Positions 54,051 to 62,194 of a stretch of 64,000 bases of DNA are shown here, piece by piece (position 1 is the first letter of the stretch; each line of letters starts with the position of its first letter). The position numbers were made by a program, and so were the translations under genes. Source of the DNA: Chroococcidiopsis sp. TS-821 (GTDB taxonomy: Bacteria > Cyanobacteriota > Cyanobacteriia > Cyanobacteriales > Chroococcidiopsidaceae); the NCBI RefSeq assembly GCF_002939305.1, contig NZ_MVDI01000004.1, positions 1 through 64,000 of the forward strand, read 5' to 3'. The notes under the pieces are model-generated. The model was not told the DNA's origin and searched no databases. It was given only the letters and a program-made list of their open reading frames with translations.

Positions 54051-54071
54051 CCTAATTACCTATTACCCGTG
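54051..54071 (+). repeat. Short heptad repeat near the HAD gene stop
   Basis: CCTAATT, ACCTATT and ACCCGTG lie just before the stop of the minus-strand HAD gene. They share the period seen elsewhere in the window. Confidence 0.4.
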
Positions 54072-54077
54072 ATACTA

Positions 54078-54740
54078 CTATTGTTTACCCAAAAGCGAGT
54101 CATCGTAGTGCGCGAGTAAATCCGCCGGAGCGTCATAAATTGCTTTTGCGCCTTCGAGTTGCGCGTCTTCAAACCCTCCGCAACGCAATGCGATTGTGCC
54201 AACACCAACAGCACTCGCCGCTTGAATATCGTATGGTGTATCTCCTAGCATCAATACGGCATCGGGTGGCAGTTCTAATTTACTTAAGGCAGCTTCGACA
54301 ATATCAGGTTCGGGTTTAGAAGCTTCAGCATCACTCGATGTTGTTGCTTCGTCGAGTAAGTCGTCTACCTTTGCCGCTTTGAGTAAAACTTCTAGCTCTT
54401 GACTTGTCGCCGAACTAGCAATAATCAACCTTAGTCCTTGCTGTTTCATCCGCTGTACTAATTCTCGCGCTCCTGGAGCGGCTTCTAGCTTGGGTCCATA
54501 CTGCTCGATGATTAGTTGTTTGCGCCGTTCAGAAATCTTTTTCCCGTCGCCTTCTTCTTTATTTAGCCCTGGCACCATTCTTGGTATCACCTTATCACCG
54601 CCCATTCCGATCAGCGGTCGGACTTGTTCAAATGAGATGTGATATCCATAGTCTGCAAATGCATCAACCCACGATTGAGCATGAGCATCATTACTCAACA
54701 CTAGCGTACCATCTACATCCACAATCACTGCTTGTACCAC
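54078..54740 (-). CDS. HAD-superfamily phosphatase (PGM-like)
   Basis: The 220-aa protein has the HAD motifs VDVDGTLVLSNDAHAQSW (nucleophile Asp), IASSATSQE (motif II Ser/Thr), KPEPDI (motif III Lys) and MLGDTPYDIQAASAVG (motif IV Asp). The cap-domain insertion (about residues 18-80) is of the beta-phosphoglucomutase/phosphatase type. The substrate is probably a small sugar phosphate but is not identified. Length is standard. It stands alone on the minus strand. Confidence 0.93.
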   Translation of the reverse strand: MVQAVIVDVDGTLVLSNDAHAQSWVDAFADYGYHISFEQVRPLIGMGGDKVIPRMVPGLNKEEGDGKKISERRKQLIIEQYGPKLEAAPGARELVQRMKQQGLRLIIASSATSQELEVLLKAAKVDDLLDEATTSSDAEASKPEPDIVEAALSKLELPPDAVLMLGDTPYDIQAASAVGVGTIALRCGGFEDAQLEGAKAIYDAPADLLAHYDDSLLGKQ

Positions 54741-55065
54741 GTAATACTCTCCTCTTAGCAGTAGGGTAGCGTCATTTTTTAAAGTTACCTATTTCCTTGA
54801 CAAAACTGCATACCCTATTGTGGAGAATTGAGGTGTCAACAATCTGCGACTTCAGACGTATACAATAAATAACTTAAGTAAGCGAGTGAAAATAAACGTG
54901 ACTAGAAAAGTTGGTCATTGGTCATTGGTAAGAATATTGCGCAACACATTTCCCATTACCTATTACCGCGTTTTTCAACCTCGACTAGTGTGATATTTAG
55001 TTATCACCTAATTACGTTCTATGCTACGTCTTTAATTAACACTTTCTGACCCACGAGGATAGATA
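54741..55065. other. 325-bp intergenic region with fold-back repeat
   Basis: It contains repeat copy B (54873-55006) and the promoters of two divergent genes. No further features were noticed. Confidence 0.4.
54873..55006 (+). repeat. Dispersed fold-back repeat, copy B
   Basis: TTAAGTAAGCGAGTG, then TTGGTCA, TTGGTCA, TTGGTAA, GAAT, later CCCATTA, CCTATTA and GTGTGATATTTAGTTA share the block order of 49131-49250. Confidence 0.65.
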
Positions 55066-55383
55066 ATGGAGCGAGCAGTTATTAAGTTTTCATCAGAAGA
55101 TTGCGGCATTTGCCATAAAATGTCATTTTATGACCAAAAGGTAAGTGAAGAGCTAGGATTAAAGTTTATTGACGTAAAAATGCAGGATACGGCAACTTAT
55201 CGCAAGTATCGTAAGATTCTGCTAACGCAGTACCCTGATAAAGCAGAAATGGGATGGCCTACCTATCTTATCTGTGATTCCCCTGAAGGCGAATTTAAGA
55301 TTTTAGGTGAAGTCAAAGGCGGTCATCCCAAGGGAGAATTTAGAAGTAAACTACAAGCAGTGTTAGATTCTGCAACAGTTTAG
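55066..55383 (+). CDS. Thioredoxin-like protein
   Basis: The 105-aa protein has a thioredoxin-type beta-strand and CGIC active-site motif (IKFSSEDCGICHKMSFYDQ, about residues 6-24). A proline-containing WPTYLIC segment (about 64-71) fits the cis-Pro loop. It is shorter than classical thioredoxin, and the CGIC dipeptide differs from CGPC, so its redox potential should differ. It starts at ATG 55066 behind GAGGAT. The target is unknown. Confidence 0.85.
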   Translation: MERAVIKFSSEDCGICHKMSFYDQKVSEELGLKFIDVKMQDTATYRKYRKILLTQYPDKAEMGWPTYLICDSPEGEFKILGEVKGGHPKGEFRSKLQAVLDSATV

Positions 55384-55391
55384 CTAAATGA

Positions 55392-55619
55392 CTAATCGCT
55401 AACAGGTTCAAACGATCGCACTTCGAGGACAGGTCCAATCATTGCAATTGTCATGACATCTTCGCGGATCTGTCCTGTGACTTTAACTTTTTTGCCTGGT
55501 TGCAGCAAGTCTTTGGGGGCGTTATGAAGTTCATAAGTTGTGCCGTCGTCTGCGGTTAGCGCCCACGCGCCAGTACCCATGTCGCTGCGTTGAATCGTTC
55601 CTGTAACAGTCGTACTCAT
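55392..55619 (-). CDS. OB-fold-like small protein (75 aa) coupled to the subtilase
   Basis: ATG 55619 overlaps the stop of the subtilase (ATGA), so translation is probably coupled. The 75 residues (TVTGTIQRSDMGTGAW, LTADDGTTYELHNAP, PGKKVKVTGQI, TIAMIGPVLEVRSFE) form a beta-rich pattern of an OB-fold with a G-rich turn, like DUF5818/BOF-type domains; the exact family is not proven. No signal peptide is present at this start, so it is predicted cytosolic. The first 15 codons of the longer frame (to 55664) lie inside the subtilase gene and were not used. Confidence 0.7.
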   Translation of the reverse strand: MSTTVTGTIQRSDMGTGAWALTADDGTTYELHNAPKDLLQPGKKVKVTGQIREDVMTIAMIGPVLEVRSFEPVSD

Positions 55620-57382
55620 GTTGGTTGCTCCACTTTGACGGCTAACACTGCGAGGCTGTAACACATTAAAGCATTAACGAACAGAAATACACGGGCGATC
55701 GCACCGCTACCCATACCCCAAACCGCGGGCGAGACGACGGCATTCACACCCAAACACGCTGCAACACCCAACGCCGTACCGATCGCAAACCACTTCCAAA
55801 CAGGTTTATTCAAAAAGAAGGCAACGAGGAGAAACGGAATCAAAACGCTAGCGAATAAGGGATTTAAGATATTGTTACCCGCGATCGCATTGCCCATTTC
55901 AGGAATTGAACTGCCCATTATGCGGAAGGGAACTTGCGGAAAATCAAAGATGTAGAACCCGCGTAAGAAGAATAACCCTGAACTTCCGGCAACTAAACCA
56001 CCAAATAATGACCAACTCCAAGTAAACGGAAAGTAAACGCGTAAAAACCAAGCGAGGAGATAAGAACCCAAGACCATCGCCAGTTTCGGAAGTAACGCCA
56101 CCGCACCACCATCAATCCAAAAGCGCGGATTGAGATAACCGTTATCGCGCAACCACCGGAAGAAATCGCGAAAACTGATTTGTCCGCGTACCGCAAGTTT
56201 CACTGCCGCTGCTGCATCGAGTTGTCCTGCACCGTAATGATTTAAAGTATCATTCTTGACGCGCATAGCAGATTTTTTCAAGACATTTCGCACTTGATCT
56301 GGTTCTTTGACGCCAGTTGCTTTGATTAACGCCGCGACACCAGCAACGTGAGGGGCTGCCATACTTGTTCCTTGAAAAGAAACAAACATCGCTTGTCCAT
56401 CAGCATTAATCGTTTCTTGCAGAATTCCTCCTGCCCCCGTACCCACACCACCAGGCGCAGAAATATCAACACCTGCACCAAAGTTAGAATAAGGGGCTTT
56501 TTCTCCGGCAGCATCAAGGGCAGAAACACCAATTACGTGCGGGTAACGCGCCGGATACGACGCTGAATTTTTGTTCGCGTTACCTGCTGCTGCAACGATT
56601 ACGACACCTTTACGATGCGCATAGGCGATCGCGTCTTTGAGTAAGTGACTCTCACCAGCACCACCCAAACTCATATTAATCACATCCGCCTTGTGGTCAG
56701 CTGCAAATTTAATCGCTTCGGCAATATCCGCAACCGTGCCACCTCCAGAAGCACTCAATACTTTTAATGGCATGATAGTCGCTTCATACGCTATTCCCGC
56801 AACGCCGTAATTGTTATTCGTCGATTGGGCAATTGTCCCCGCGACGTGCGTTCCATGCCCGCTATCATCTGTCGCCGTTTCGCGGTTATTCACAAAGTCA
56901 TAACCACGTACAAACTTGGTTTGCTTTAAGTCGGGAACCGGAGAAACACCCGTGTCAATGACGGCAACTGTGACACCGCTACCTTTCGTTTCATCCCACG
57001 CCGACTCGACTTTGATTGAGCGTAAATTCCACTGTTTGTTGTAGTCCGGATCGTTGGGAACTTCTAACGCCTTATAAATGTAGTTCGGTTCAATATATTC
57101 AGTGGACTTGGCAACAGGAGACTTGCGCAGGGCTTTAAGAGTTGCCCGATCCCCCTTGACAATGTACACATTATCTGGTTTAGAAAAGATACTATTTAAT
57201 TGAGGGGCGAGGTTAAATTGCTGGGCGATCGCACTGAGTTGATTGTCAATTTGGGATATCGGAATATCTTCCCGAAAGTCCAGCACAATTTCCTCAAATT
57301 CACCCTGACTTGCTAAGCCTTTGAAATTGAACAAGCCAAAACATAGTCCAATTAAAACCAAGCCTACTAGTAATTTTTTCAT
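55616..57382 (-). CDS. Subtilisin-like serine protease with a C-terminal membrane domain
   Basis: The protein is taken from ATG 57382 (588 aa). A signal-like helix (residues 3-20) precedes an I9-like prosegment (about 28-100). The S8 catalytic domain (about 125-420) has Asp143 in VIDTGV, His176 in DSGHGTHVAG, Asn268 in AAAGN and Ser340 in QGTSMAAPHVAG. About six hydrophobic helices occupy residues ~440-588, which is unusual for an S8 peptidase and implies membrane tethering by the C-terminus. The next gene starts inside its stop codon. Upstream ATGs at 57415 and 57451 are also in frame. Confidence 0.92.
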   Translation of the reverse strand: MKKLLVGLVLIGLCFGLFNFKGLASQGEFEEIVLDFREDIPISQIDNQLSAIAQQFNLAPQLNSIFSKPDNVYIVKGDRATLKALRKSPVAKSTEYIEPNYIYKALEVPNDPDYNKQWNLRSIKVESAWDETKGSGVTVAVIDTGVSPVPDLKQTKFVRGYDFVNNRETATDDSGHGTHVAGTIAQSTNNNYGVAGIAYEATIMPLKVLSASGGGTVADIAEAIKFAADHKADVINMSLGGAGESHLLKDAIAYAHRKGVVIVAAAGNANKNSASYPARYPHVIGVSALDAAGEKAPYSNFGAGVDISAPGGVGTGAGGILQETINADGQAMFVSFQGTSMAAPHVAGVAALIKATGVKEPDQVRNVLKKSAMRVKNDTLNHYGAGQLDAAAAVKLAVRGQISFRDFFRWLRDNGYLNPRFWIDGGAVALLPKLAMVLGSYLLAWFLRVYFPFTWSWSLFGGLVAGSSGLFFLRGFYIFDFPQVPFRIMGSSIPEMGNAIAGNNILNPLFASVLIPFLLVAFFLNKPVWKWFAIGTALGVAACLGVNAVVSPAVWGMGSGAIARVFLFVNALMCYSLAVLAVKVEQPT

Positions 57383-57510
57383 ATCTTGCTTCGGCACTAG
57401 TTTTACGATCAACATAACGTATGTACCGTCGCTCTTGCCTTGATGTTGCAAGATAGTTACAGTGTGAGAGCGAATACGCTCACTAAGTATAAATACGGAA
57501 CGGTTGGATT

Positions 57511-57939
57511 ATGGAACGCGGAATTTTGTGGTTAGCACTGCTAGCTGTTTTTATTTGGTTAGCATGGCAAGGGAAAAACGAATATCAAAAAGTTGAAAAC
57601 TATCGCGTGTGGGCTGAACAATTTGAACGAGCTAAATACGATATTTATGCCGTTTTGGGTCAAAAAGGAACAAATATAACTTGGGGAAAACCGACTCAAA
57701 AAGGGCTTGTTGAACTCGAAACTTTTTCGTTAAAAGACGTGCAATCAATTCAACTATTAGTTGATAGCCAAATTGTTAATTTAAATAACCTACCCCGTAA
57801 AGGTCGCGATGTTGCTTTAGAATTTCTGCTACCATCCACGCAAATACGCATTCCCTTTACAGAAATTCCCCTAGCCGCCGAATGGGGTAAATTTTTACAA
57901 CAAGAATTACAACGCCTAAAATTGGAACAAACCGATTAA
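57511..57939 (+). CDS. Membrane-anchored protein of unknown function (142 aa)
   Basis: A short N-terminal helix (about residues 4-20, GILWLALLAVFIWLAW) anchors a ~115-residue domain with mixed strands: YAVLGQKGTNITWGKPTQKGLVELETFSLKDVQSIQLLVD, FLLPSTQIRIPF and EWGKFLQQELQRLK. It is probably lumenal or periplasmic. I do not recognise the family. ATG 57511 lies 60 bases from the subtilase 5' end on the opposite strand, so the two are divergent and could share a regulatory region. Confidence 0.6.
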   Translation: MERGILWLALLAVFIWLAWQGKNEYQKVENYRVWAEQFERAKYDIYAVLGQKGTNITWGKPTQKGLVELETFSLKDVQSIQLLVDSQIVNLNNLPRKGRDVALEFLLPSTQIRIPFTEIPLAAEWGKFLQQELQRLKLEQTD

Positions 57940-58105
57940 AAAACTGGTCAATCTATTTAAGAAAGAGGTTAGCAGATTTGCAAAAAAAGTACTTCTTTAC
58001 CATCTCACGATCCTAACCTGAAATTAAAACTGTGTGAGTTCATGCAGGTGGACTGCGTTCATCTAGCGGTGACTGAATTCACCAGTGCTTTGGAAATTTA
58101 ATCCT

Positions 58106-59695
58106 ATGAAAAAAGTCGTCACATTATTAAGTGTCGTCTGGCTACTAAGTGCTTGTAATTCACTTTCCCAATCAGCTAATAATACAAACTCTTGTCCACA
58201 ACCTACAGCAGCCGTTCAAGTAGAGCCAAACCCACAAATAGGCTACTTTGAGCCTTTTGATTATCAGATTCGAAATATCGTCAAAGATAATAATAAAATA
58301 AAATTTCAAACAACAAAATACGACTTCGTTTTTTGTCGTAGTAACAATAATTGGACTGTGCAAGCAGGAACTTTACCTAGCGAATTGCAACCACCGCAAA
58401 ACTACTCGCAAGTCGTAAAAGAAATTGTTAATCCAGCCTTCAAATCGATTACTTTTAATGAAAGAACGTATCAATATCGTGTCCGGCTAGAACCAAATTA
58501 CACCTTAAGTGAAGGTGACATCTTATCGCGCCCAGAAGTATCGCCAGAAAACGACAAAGTTGTATTTGAATTAACCACTCCTGACAGTCAACAACCGCAG
58601 CAAACAATTCTATATACTCTCAAAGATTTACAAACATCTGCTGTACAAAACGGATTTTCCAGTATCGGTACGCGATTGGGGGTTCCCCAAATTACAGCTG
58701 CGGTAACGGATGGACAACGTATTTGGTGGGCGATCGCATTTGAGCAAGGCGAAGGTAATAATGGTATCGCTACGATTGTCAGCTACCAACCGCAAACTAA
58801 TCAGTTGACGTTATTTCAACCTCAAGAAATTACCTCGCAACAAATTACCGATTTAGTCGTGACAGGTGAAGAAGATACGCCTACATTGTGGTTAGGGACG
58901 AAGATTAGTGGAGAAGGCAATCCAAATATTCCAGCCTATGGGCTAGTTGCTTATCGCCCAAATTTAGTCAATCCGAATGCGAGTAGTCTTAAGGCTTATA
59001 CTGTTCACAATAGTCCGCTTGTGGGGGCAATTCCGACACAACTTGAAGTCGAAGGCAAAACACTGTGGGTAGGCACAGGAAACGGTATTTGTCAAGTGCA
59101 ATGGCAAGCTGCTGAAAACCCCGATCGCTGGTTGTGTTGGCGGTTTGCGTTGATGGCTAAACTGCCTTCAGAAGCCCGAATTTATCGTGGATTGCTCGAA
59201 AAAACTCCGGCGGCGACGCTACCGAATACTCAAAGTGAAGTTGAAGTTTTGTGGTCGCAGCCCCTCGATTATCAAACACGTCAAAGTCGCTACGAAGTTC
59301 GCTACCAGCCAGGTTTCACAGTAACGCTGAATGAAGGGGCAAAACCTGCACAATTTCCCCAGTGGATTGCACCAGGAGAACCAGCAATTGATTGGGTCGG
59401 TTCCGAATGGCATTGGCAGGGCGATCGCTTTGTACGCGGCTGGGATGAAGTAGCAGAAAATGATGTTGGCGGTGGTCCTCGCGGAATTGCATCTAGTATG
59501 AATGTAGAACCCAATCGCCCTAGTAATTTCAACGCTATGCGCGGCGATCTAGAAATACTCGCAATTTCTGAAAATACGACAACGCTAAAGCATTACTCCG
59601 GTTGGGTTGACGACGTACTCAATCCTTATTTAACCGTTGTGCCGCAAGCAAGAGGGCAAACACAACCGAATCCTTTAACTAAATTAGAGCAATAG
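58106..59695 (+). CDS. Large lipoprotein of unknown function
   Basis: The 529-aa protein begins MKKVVTLLSVVWLLSACNS, with the lipobox LSAC (Cys about residue 17). The mature part is beta-strand rich, with propeller-like repeats (GLVAYRPNL, TLWLGTKI, LEVEGKTLWVGTGNGICQV), which suggests a WD/Kelch-type propeller in the middle (residues ~200-420). A tryptophan-rich segment follows (about 440-490, IDWVGSEWHWQGDRF). I do not recognise a named family. Its start M is the second ATG/GTG; the earlier GTG 58085 adds seven poor codons. Confidence 0.6.
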   Translation: MKKVVTLLSVVWLLSACNSLSQSANNTNSCPQPTAAVQVEPNPQIGYFEPFDYQIRNIVKDNNKIKFQTTKYDFVFCRSNNNWTVQAGTLPSELQPPQNYSQVVKEIVNPAFKSITFNERTYQYRVRLEPNYTLSEGDILSRPEVSPENDKVVFELTTPDSQQPQQTILYTLKDLQTSAVQNGFSSIGTRLGVPQITAAVTDGQRIWWAIAFEQGEGNNGIATIVSYQPQTNQLTLFQPQEITSQQITDLVVTGEEDTPTLWLGTKISGEGNPNIPAYGLVAYRPNLVNPNASSLKAYTVHNSPLVGAIPTQLEVEGKTLWVGTGNGICQVQWQAAENPDRWLCWRFALMAKLPSEARIYRGLLEKTPAATLPNTQSEVEVLWSQPLDYQTRQSRYEVRYQPGFTVTLNEGAKPAQFPQWIAPGEPAIDWVGSEWHWQGDRFVRGWDEVAENDVGGGPRGIASSMNVEPNRPSNFNAMRGDLEILAISENTTTLKHYSGWVDDVLNPYLTVVPQARGQTQPNPLTKLEQ

Positions 59696-59827
59696 AAGCT
59701 CACAATGGTTGCGTAACTAACCTCTTATGACTGACGCAATCTTAGTGTTTTAATAGAACCCCCTCCAAAAAAGCAGCTACTCATAGAAGCAATGATTGTT
59801 CAAGGTGGCTGTTGTAAGTCCTGAACT

Positions 59828-62113
59828 CTAACCCCTATTACTAGCACTTCTGCCAACTAATTTGGCAATAGAAGCAACTAGCTGTACTGGTTCAATCGGT
59901 TTTGTGGCATGAAGTTGAAACCCTGCAGCTAAAGCGCGTTGACGGTCTTCGTCCCTCGCGTAGGCGGTTAATGCGATCGCCGGTATGTTTTTCCCGCACT
60001 CTGGTGCTAATGCCCTAATTTTTTGAATCAAACTATAACCATCTTCTTGCGGCATGCCAATATCGCTTACAAGGATATCTGGCGGTGATTGTTCGATAGC
60101 ATCGAGTGCTGCATTTACTGAGGCAACTTCTTGCACGCGTGCGCCATATTCTTCTAATACAGTCGATATATAATCGCGAATATCCGCTTCATCATCAACG
60201 ACAAGAACGCGCAATCCGGTAAGTGGGTTTGCTGTATCTATCAGCGCGGATGACGTACTAGAATTTTGTCCGGCTACTTGCTGATTCTGGATACACAGCG
60301 GCAATTCAACCGTAAAAGTAGCCCCTTGTCCTTCTCCAGCGCTAGCAGCGTAAATGCGACCGCGATGCAGTTCGACTAATTGCCGAACGATCGCCAGTCC
60401 CAAACCTAAGCCGCCATTGCCTCGGCTACTAGAGTTATCAGCTTGCCGAAATCGCTCAAACACAAATGGTAAAAAACTGGCACTGATACCTTTTCCTGTA
60501 TCGCTAACTGCAATTTGAACAACCGTACCAACTTGTTGCGATCGCACAGTAATACGCCCACCATTTGGTGTAAATTTAATCGCGTTCGATAGTAGATTCC
60601 AAATCACTTGTTGCAACCGCGCAAAATCTCCGGTAACAAGAACAGATGAAGAGGTTGGTACCTCATGAACTAACTCAATTGATTTTGTATCGGCTGCGAG
60701 TTGTACTGTTTCAATTGCCGCATTGATCACAGCGAGGATATCAACCGTATCAATATTAAGATGAATTTTGCCGCGAATAATCCGCGATATGTCAAGTAAA
60801 TCTTCGAGTAATTGTAATTGTGCTTGACCGTTGCGTTCGATTGTTTCTAAGGCACGCTCCATGGTGGTAGCATCAAACTGACGCGTCCGCAGTAATCTTG
60901 CCCAGCCTAGCATCGCATTCAGTGGCGATCGCAACTCGTGCGAGACGATGGCTAAAAATTCGTCTTTACTGCGATTGGCACTTTCGGCTTCAGCGCGTGC
61001 AGCTTGTTCGCTGGCAAGAAGGTCCGCGCGTTCTTTTTCCGCTTGCTTGCGTACGCTAATATCTCGTGCGACAACTTGTGCGGCTGGTTTTCCACTGTAA
61101 ATAAAAGGGAAAGCAGCGACTTCCACATCGACGACACTACCATCCAATCGCACAAATTTTTCTTCAATGAACGGCACAGATTTTCCTGCCTGGATTTCCT
61201 GCATTCGTTCTTGTGCGATCGCTTGACTTTCTGAATGAATAATATTTAAAACTGGTTGACCAATGAGTTGCTCTACGTTCTCAGCATTAAGTAGCTTTAC
61301 GGCTGCACTGTTAGCAAAGACAAGCTTACCTTCACATTGAACAAAAAGCGTATCCGGCATTAATTCCACTAGTTTACGATATTTTTCTTCACTTTCTCGT
61401 AAGACTTGCAAATGACGTTGACGTTCGGCAAGAATTGCTTGACGTTCTGCACGCGTTTGCCGCTCTTGTTTGACTTTAGCAGCATAATTGCGAAAAAATT
61501 CGCTTAATCTTGGTTCCTCAGCAACCAAAAATCTCAGATTGTCTAAAACTCGTTTATCGGCTTCATACGAAACTTCCGGATTAGCTTCCATCCACACGTG
61601 ACAAGTCTTGACATAGGCAACAAATGCAACTAAATGTTGATAATTACTTGCCCCTAAGATTTGACGTAGCTGGGTGCGGTAGCTTTCTGCGGCTTCGCCT
61701 TCTAGAGAGATAAATATGGCGCAAGCAAGTAAACTTTCTTCTAGTTCTGAATTTGCCGCAGGTAAAACATCTAGCTGGGAGTATGCGGCGAGTCGCTTTA
61801 AGTGCAATTCAATTTCTTCTATATTCGGTGGTGGAGTTTCCAATAGCTGCAAGACTTCTGCTGCTTTCATCCCCAACGGACGTAAAGTACAGCTATGACA
61901 AACCATGCAGTAAGGAACAGTACAGAAGCGCGACAAGTAAGCACTCAGCTTTTCCTTAAAGACCGCCGATAAGGGATTATGGATATAAGCAATAAGTGTT
62001 TGCTGCCATAAATTTTCCAACACTTGAGAGTTATGCAGTGCTGGACTAAAGAATGGCGGAAAAAAACCAAACTTATCCTCGATCTCTGCTTTAATTTGCT
62101 CGCTCGTGCGCAT
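59828..62113 (-). CDS. Hybrid histidine kinase with an AhpD-like N-terminal domain
   Basis: The 761-aa protein (ATG 62113) begins with ~210 residues like the AhpD/carboxymuconolactone-decarboxylase fold: FKEKLSAYLSRFCTVPYCMVCHSC places Cys64, Cys69, Cys72, His73 and Cys75. AhpD has CxxCxxxH; here the first Cys is displaced but Cys69...His73 fit the proton-relay pair. PAS (about 250-370), HisKA with FLAIVSHELRSPLNAMLG, HATPase (NLLSNAIKFTPNGG and GGLGLGLAIVR) and a receiver (Asp in ILVSDIGMPQEDGYS) follow. Attaching a redox domain directly to a kinase suggests a peroxide or thiol sensor, which is inference. Confidence 0.9.
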   Translation of the reverse strand: MRTSEQIKAEIEDKFGFFPPFFSPALHNSQVLENLWQQTLIAYIHNPLSAVFKEKLSAYLSRFCTVPYCMVCHSCTLRPLGMKAAEVLQLLETPPPNIEEIELHLKRLAAYSQLDVLPAANSELEESLLACAIFISLEGEAAESYRTQLRQILGASNYQHLVAFVAYVKTCHVWMEANPEVSYEADKRVLDNLRFLVAEEPRLSEFFRNYAAKVKQERQTRAERQAILAERQRHLQVLRESEEKYRKLVELMPDTLFVQCEGKLVFANSAAVKLLNAENVEQLIGQPVLNIIHSESQAIAQERMQEIQAGKSVPFIEEKFVRLDGSVVDVEVAAFPFIYSGKPAAQVVARDISVRKQAEKERADLLASEQAARAEAESANRSKDEFLAIVSHELRSPLNAMLGWARLLRTRQFDATTMERALETIERNGQAQLQLLEDLLDISRIIRGKIHLNIDTVDILAVINAAIETVQLAADTKSIELVHEVPTSSSVLVTGDFARLQQVIWNLLSNAIKFTPNGGRITVRSQQVGTVVQIAVSDTGKGISASFLPFVFERFRQADNSSSRGNGGLGLGLAIVRQLVELHRGRIYAASAGEGQGATFTVELPLCIQNQQVAGQNSSTSSALIDTANPLTGLRVLVVDDEADIRDYISTVLEEYGARVQEVASVNAALDAIEQSPPDILVSDIGMPQEDGYSLIQKIRALAPECGKNIPAIALTAYARDEDRQRALAAGFQLHATKPIEPVQLVASIAKLVGRSASNRG

Positions 62114-62194
62114 TCTCAACCTGTTGTACAATTCTTAATTTTAAATAAATTTGTGGGTGACAAAAACCTGGGTGACAACTCTTGTATATTTCCA

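Larger units (their letters stand above)
53579..54077. other. 499-bp intergenic region with a large hairpin
   Basis: A 60-base hairpin at 53956-54015 (ATTAAGGCA pairing with TGCCTTAAT, extended by GGTTTGCG/CGCAAAC) is the main feature. A smaller CATCC/GGATG hairpin precedes it near 53909. A heptad repeat occurs at 54051-54071. No gene is seen. Confidence 0.45.

Noticed and set aside
10512-55006. Heptad repeats considered as a CRISPR-like array
   Set aside because: The units are 7 bases with no spacer-repeat alternation and no cas genes; they fit dispersed tandem repeats instead.
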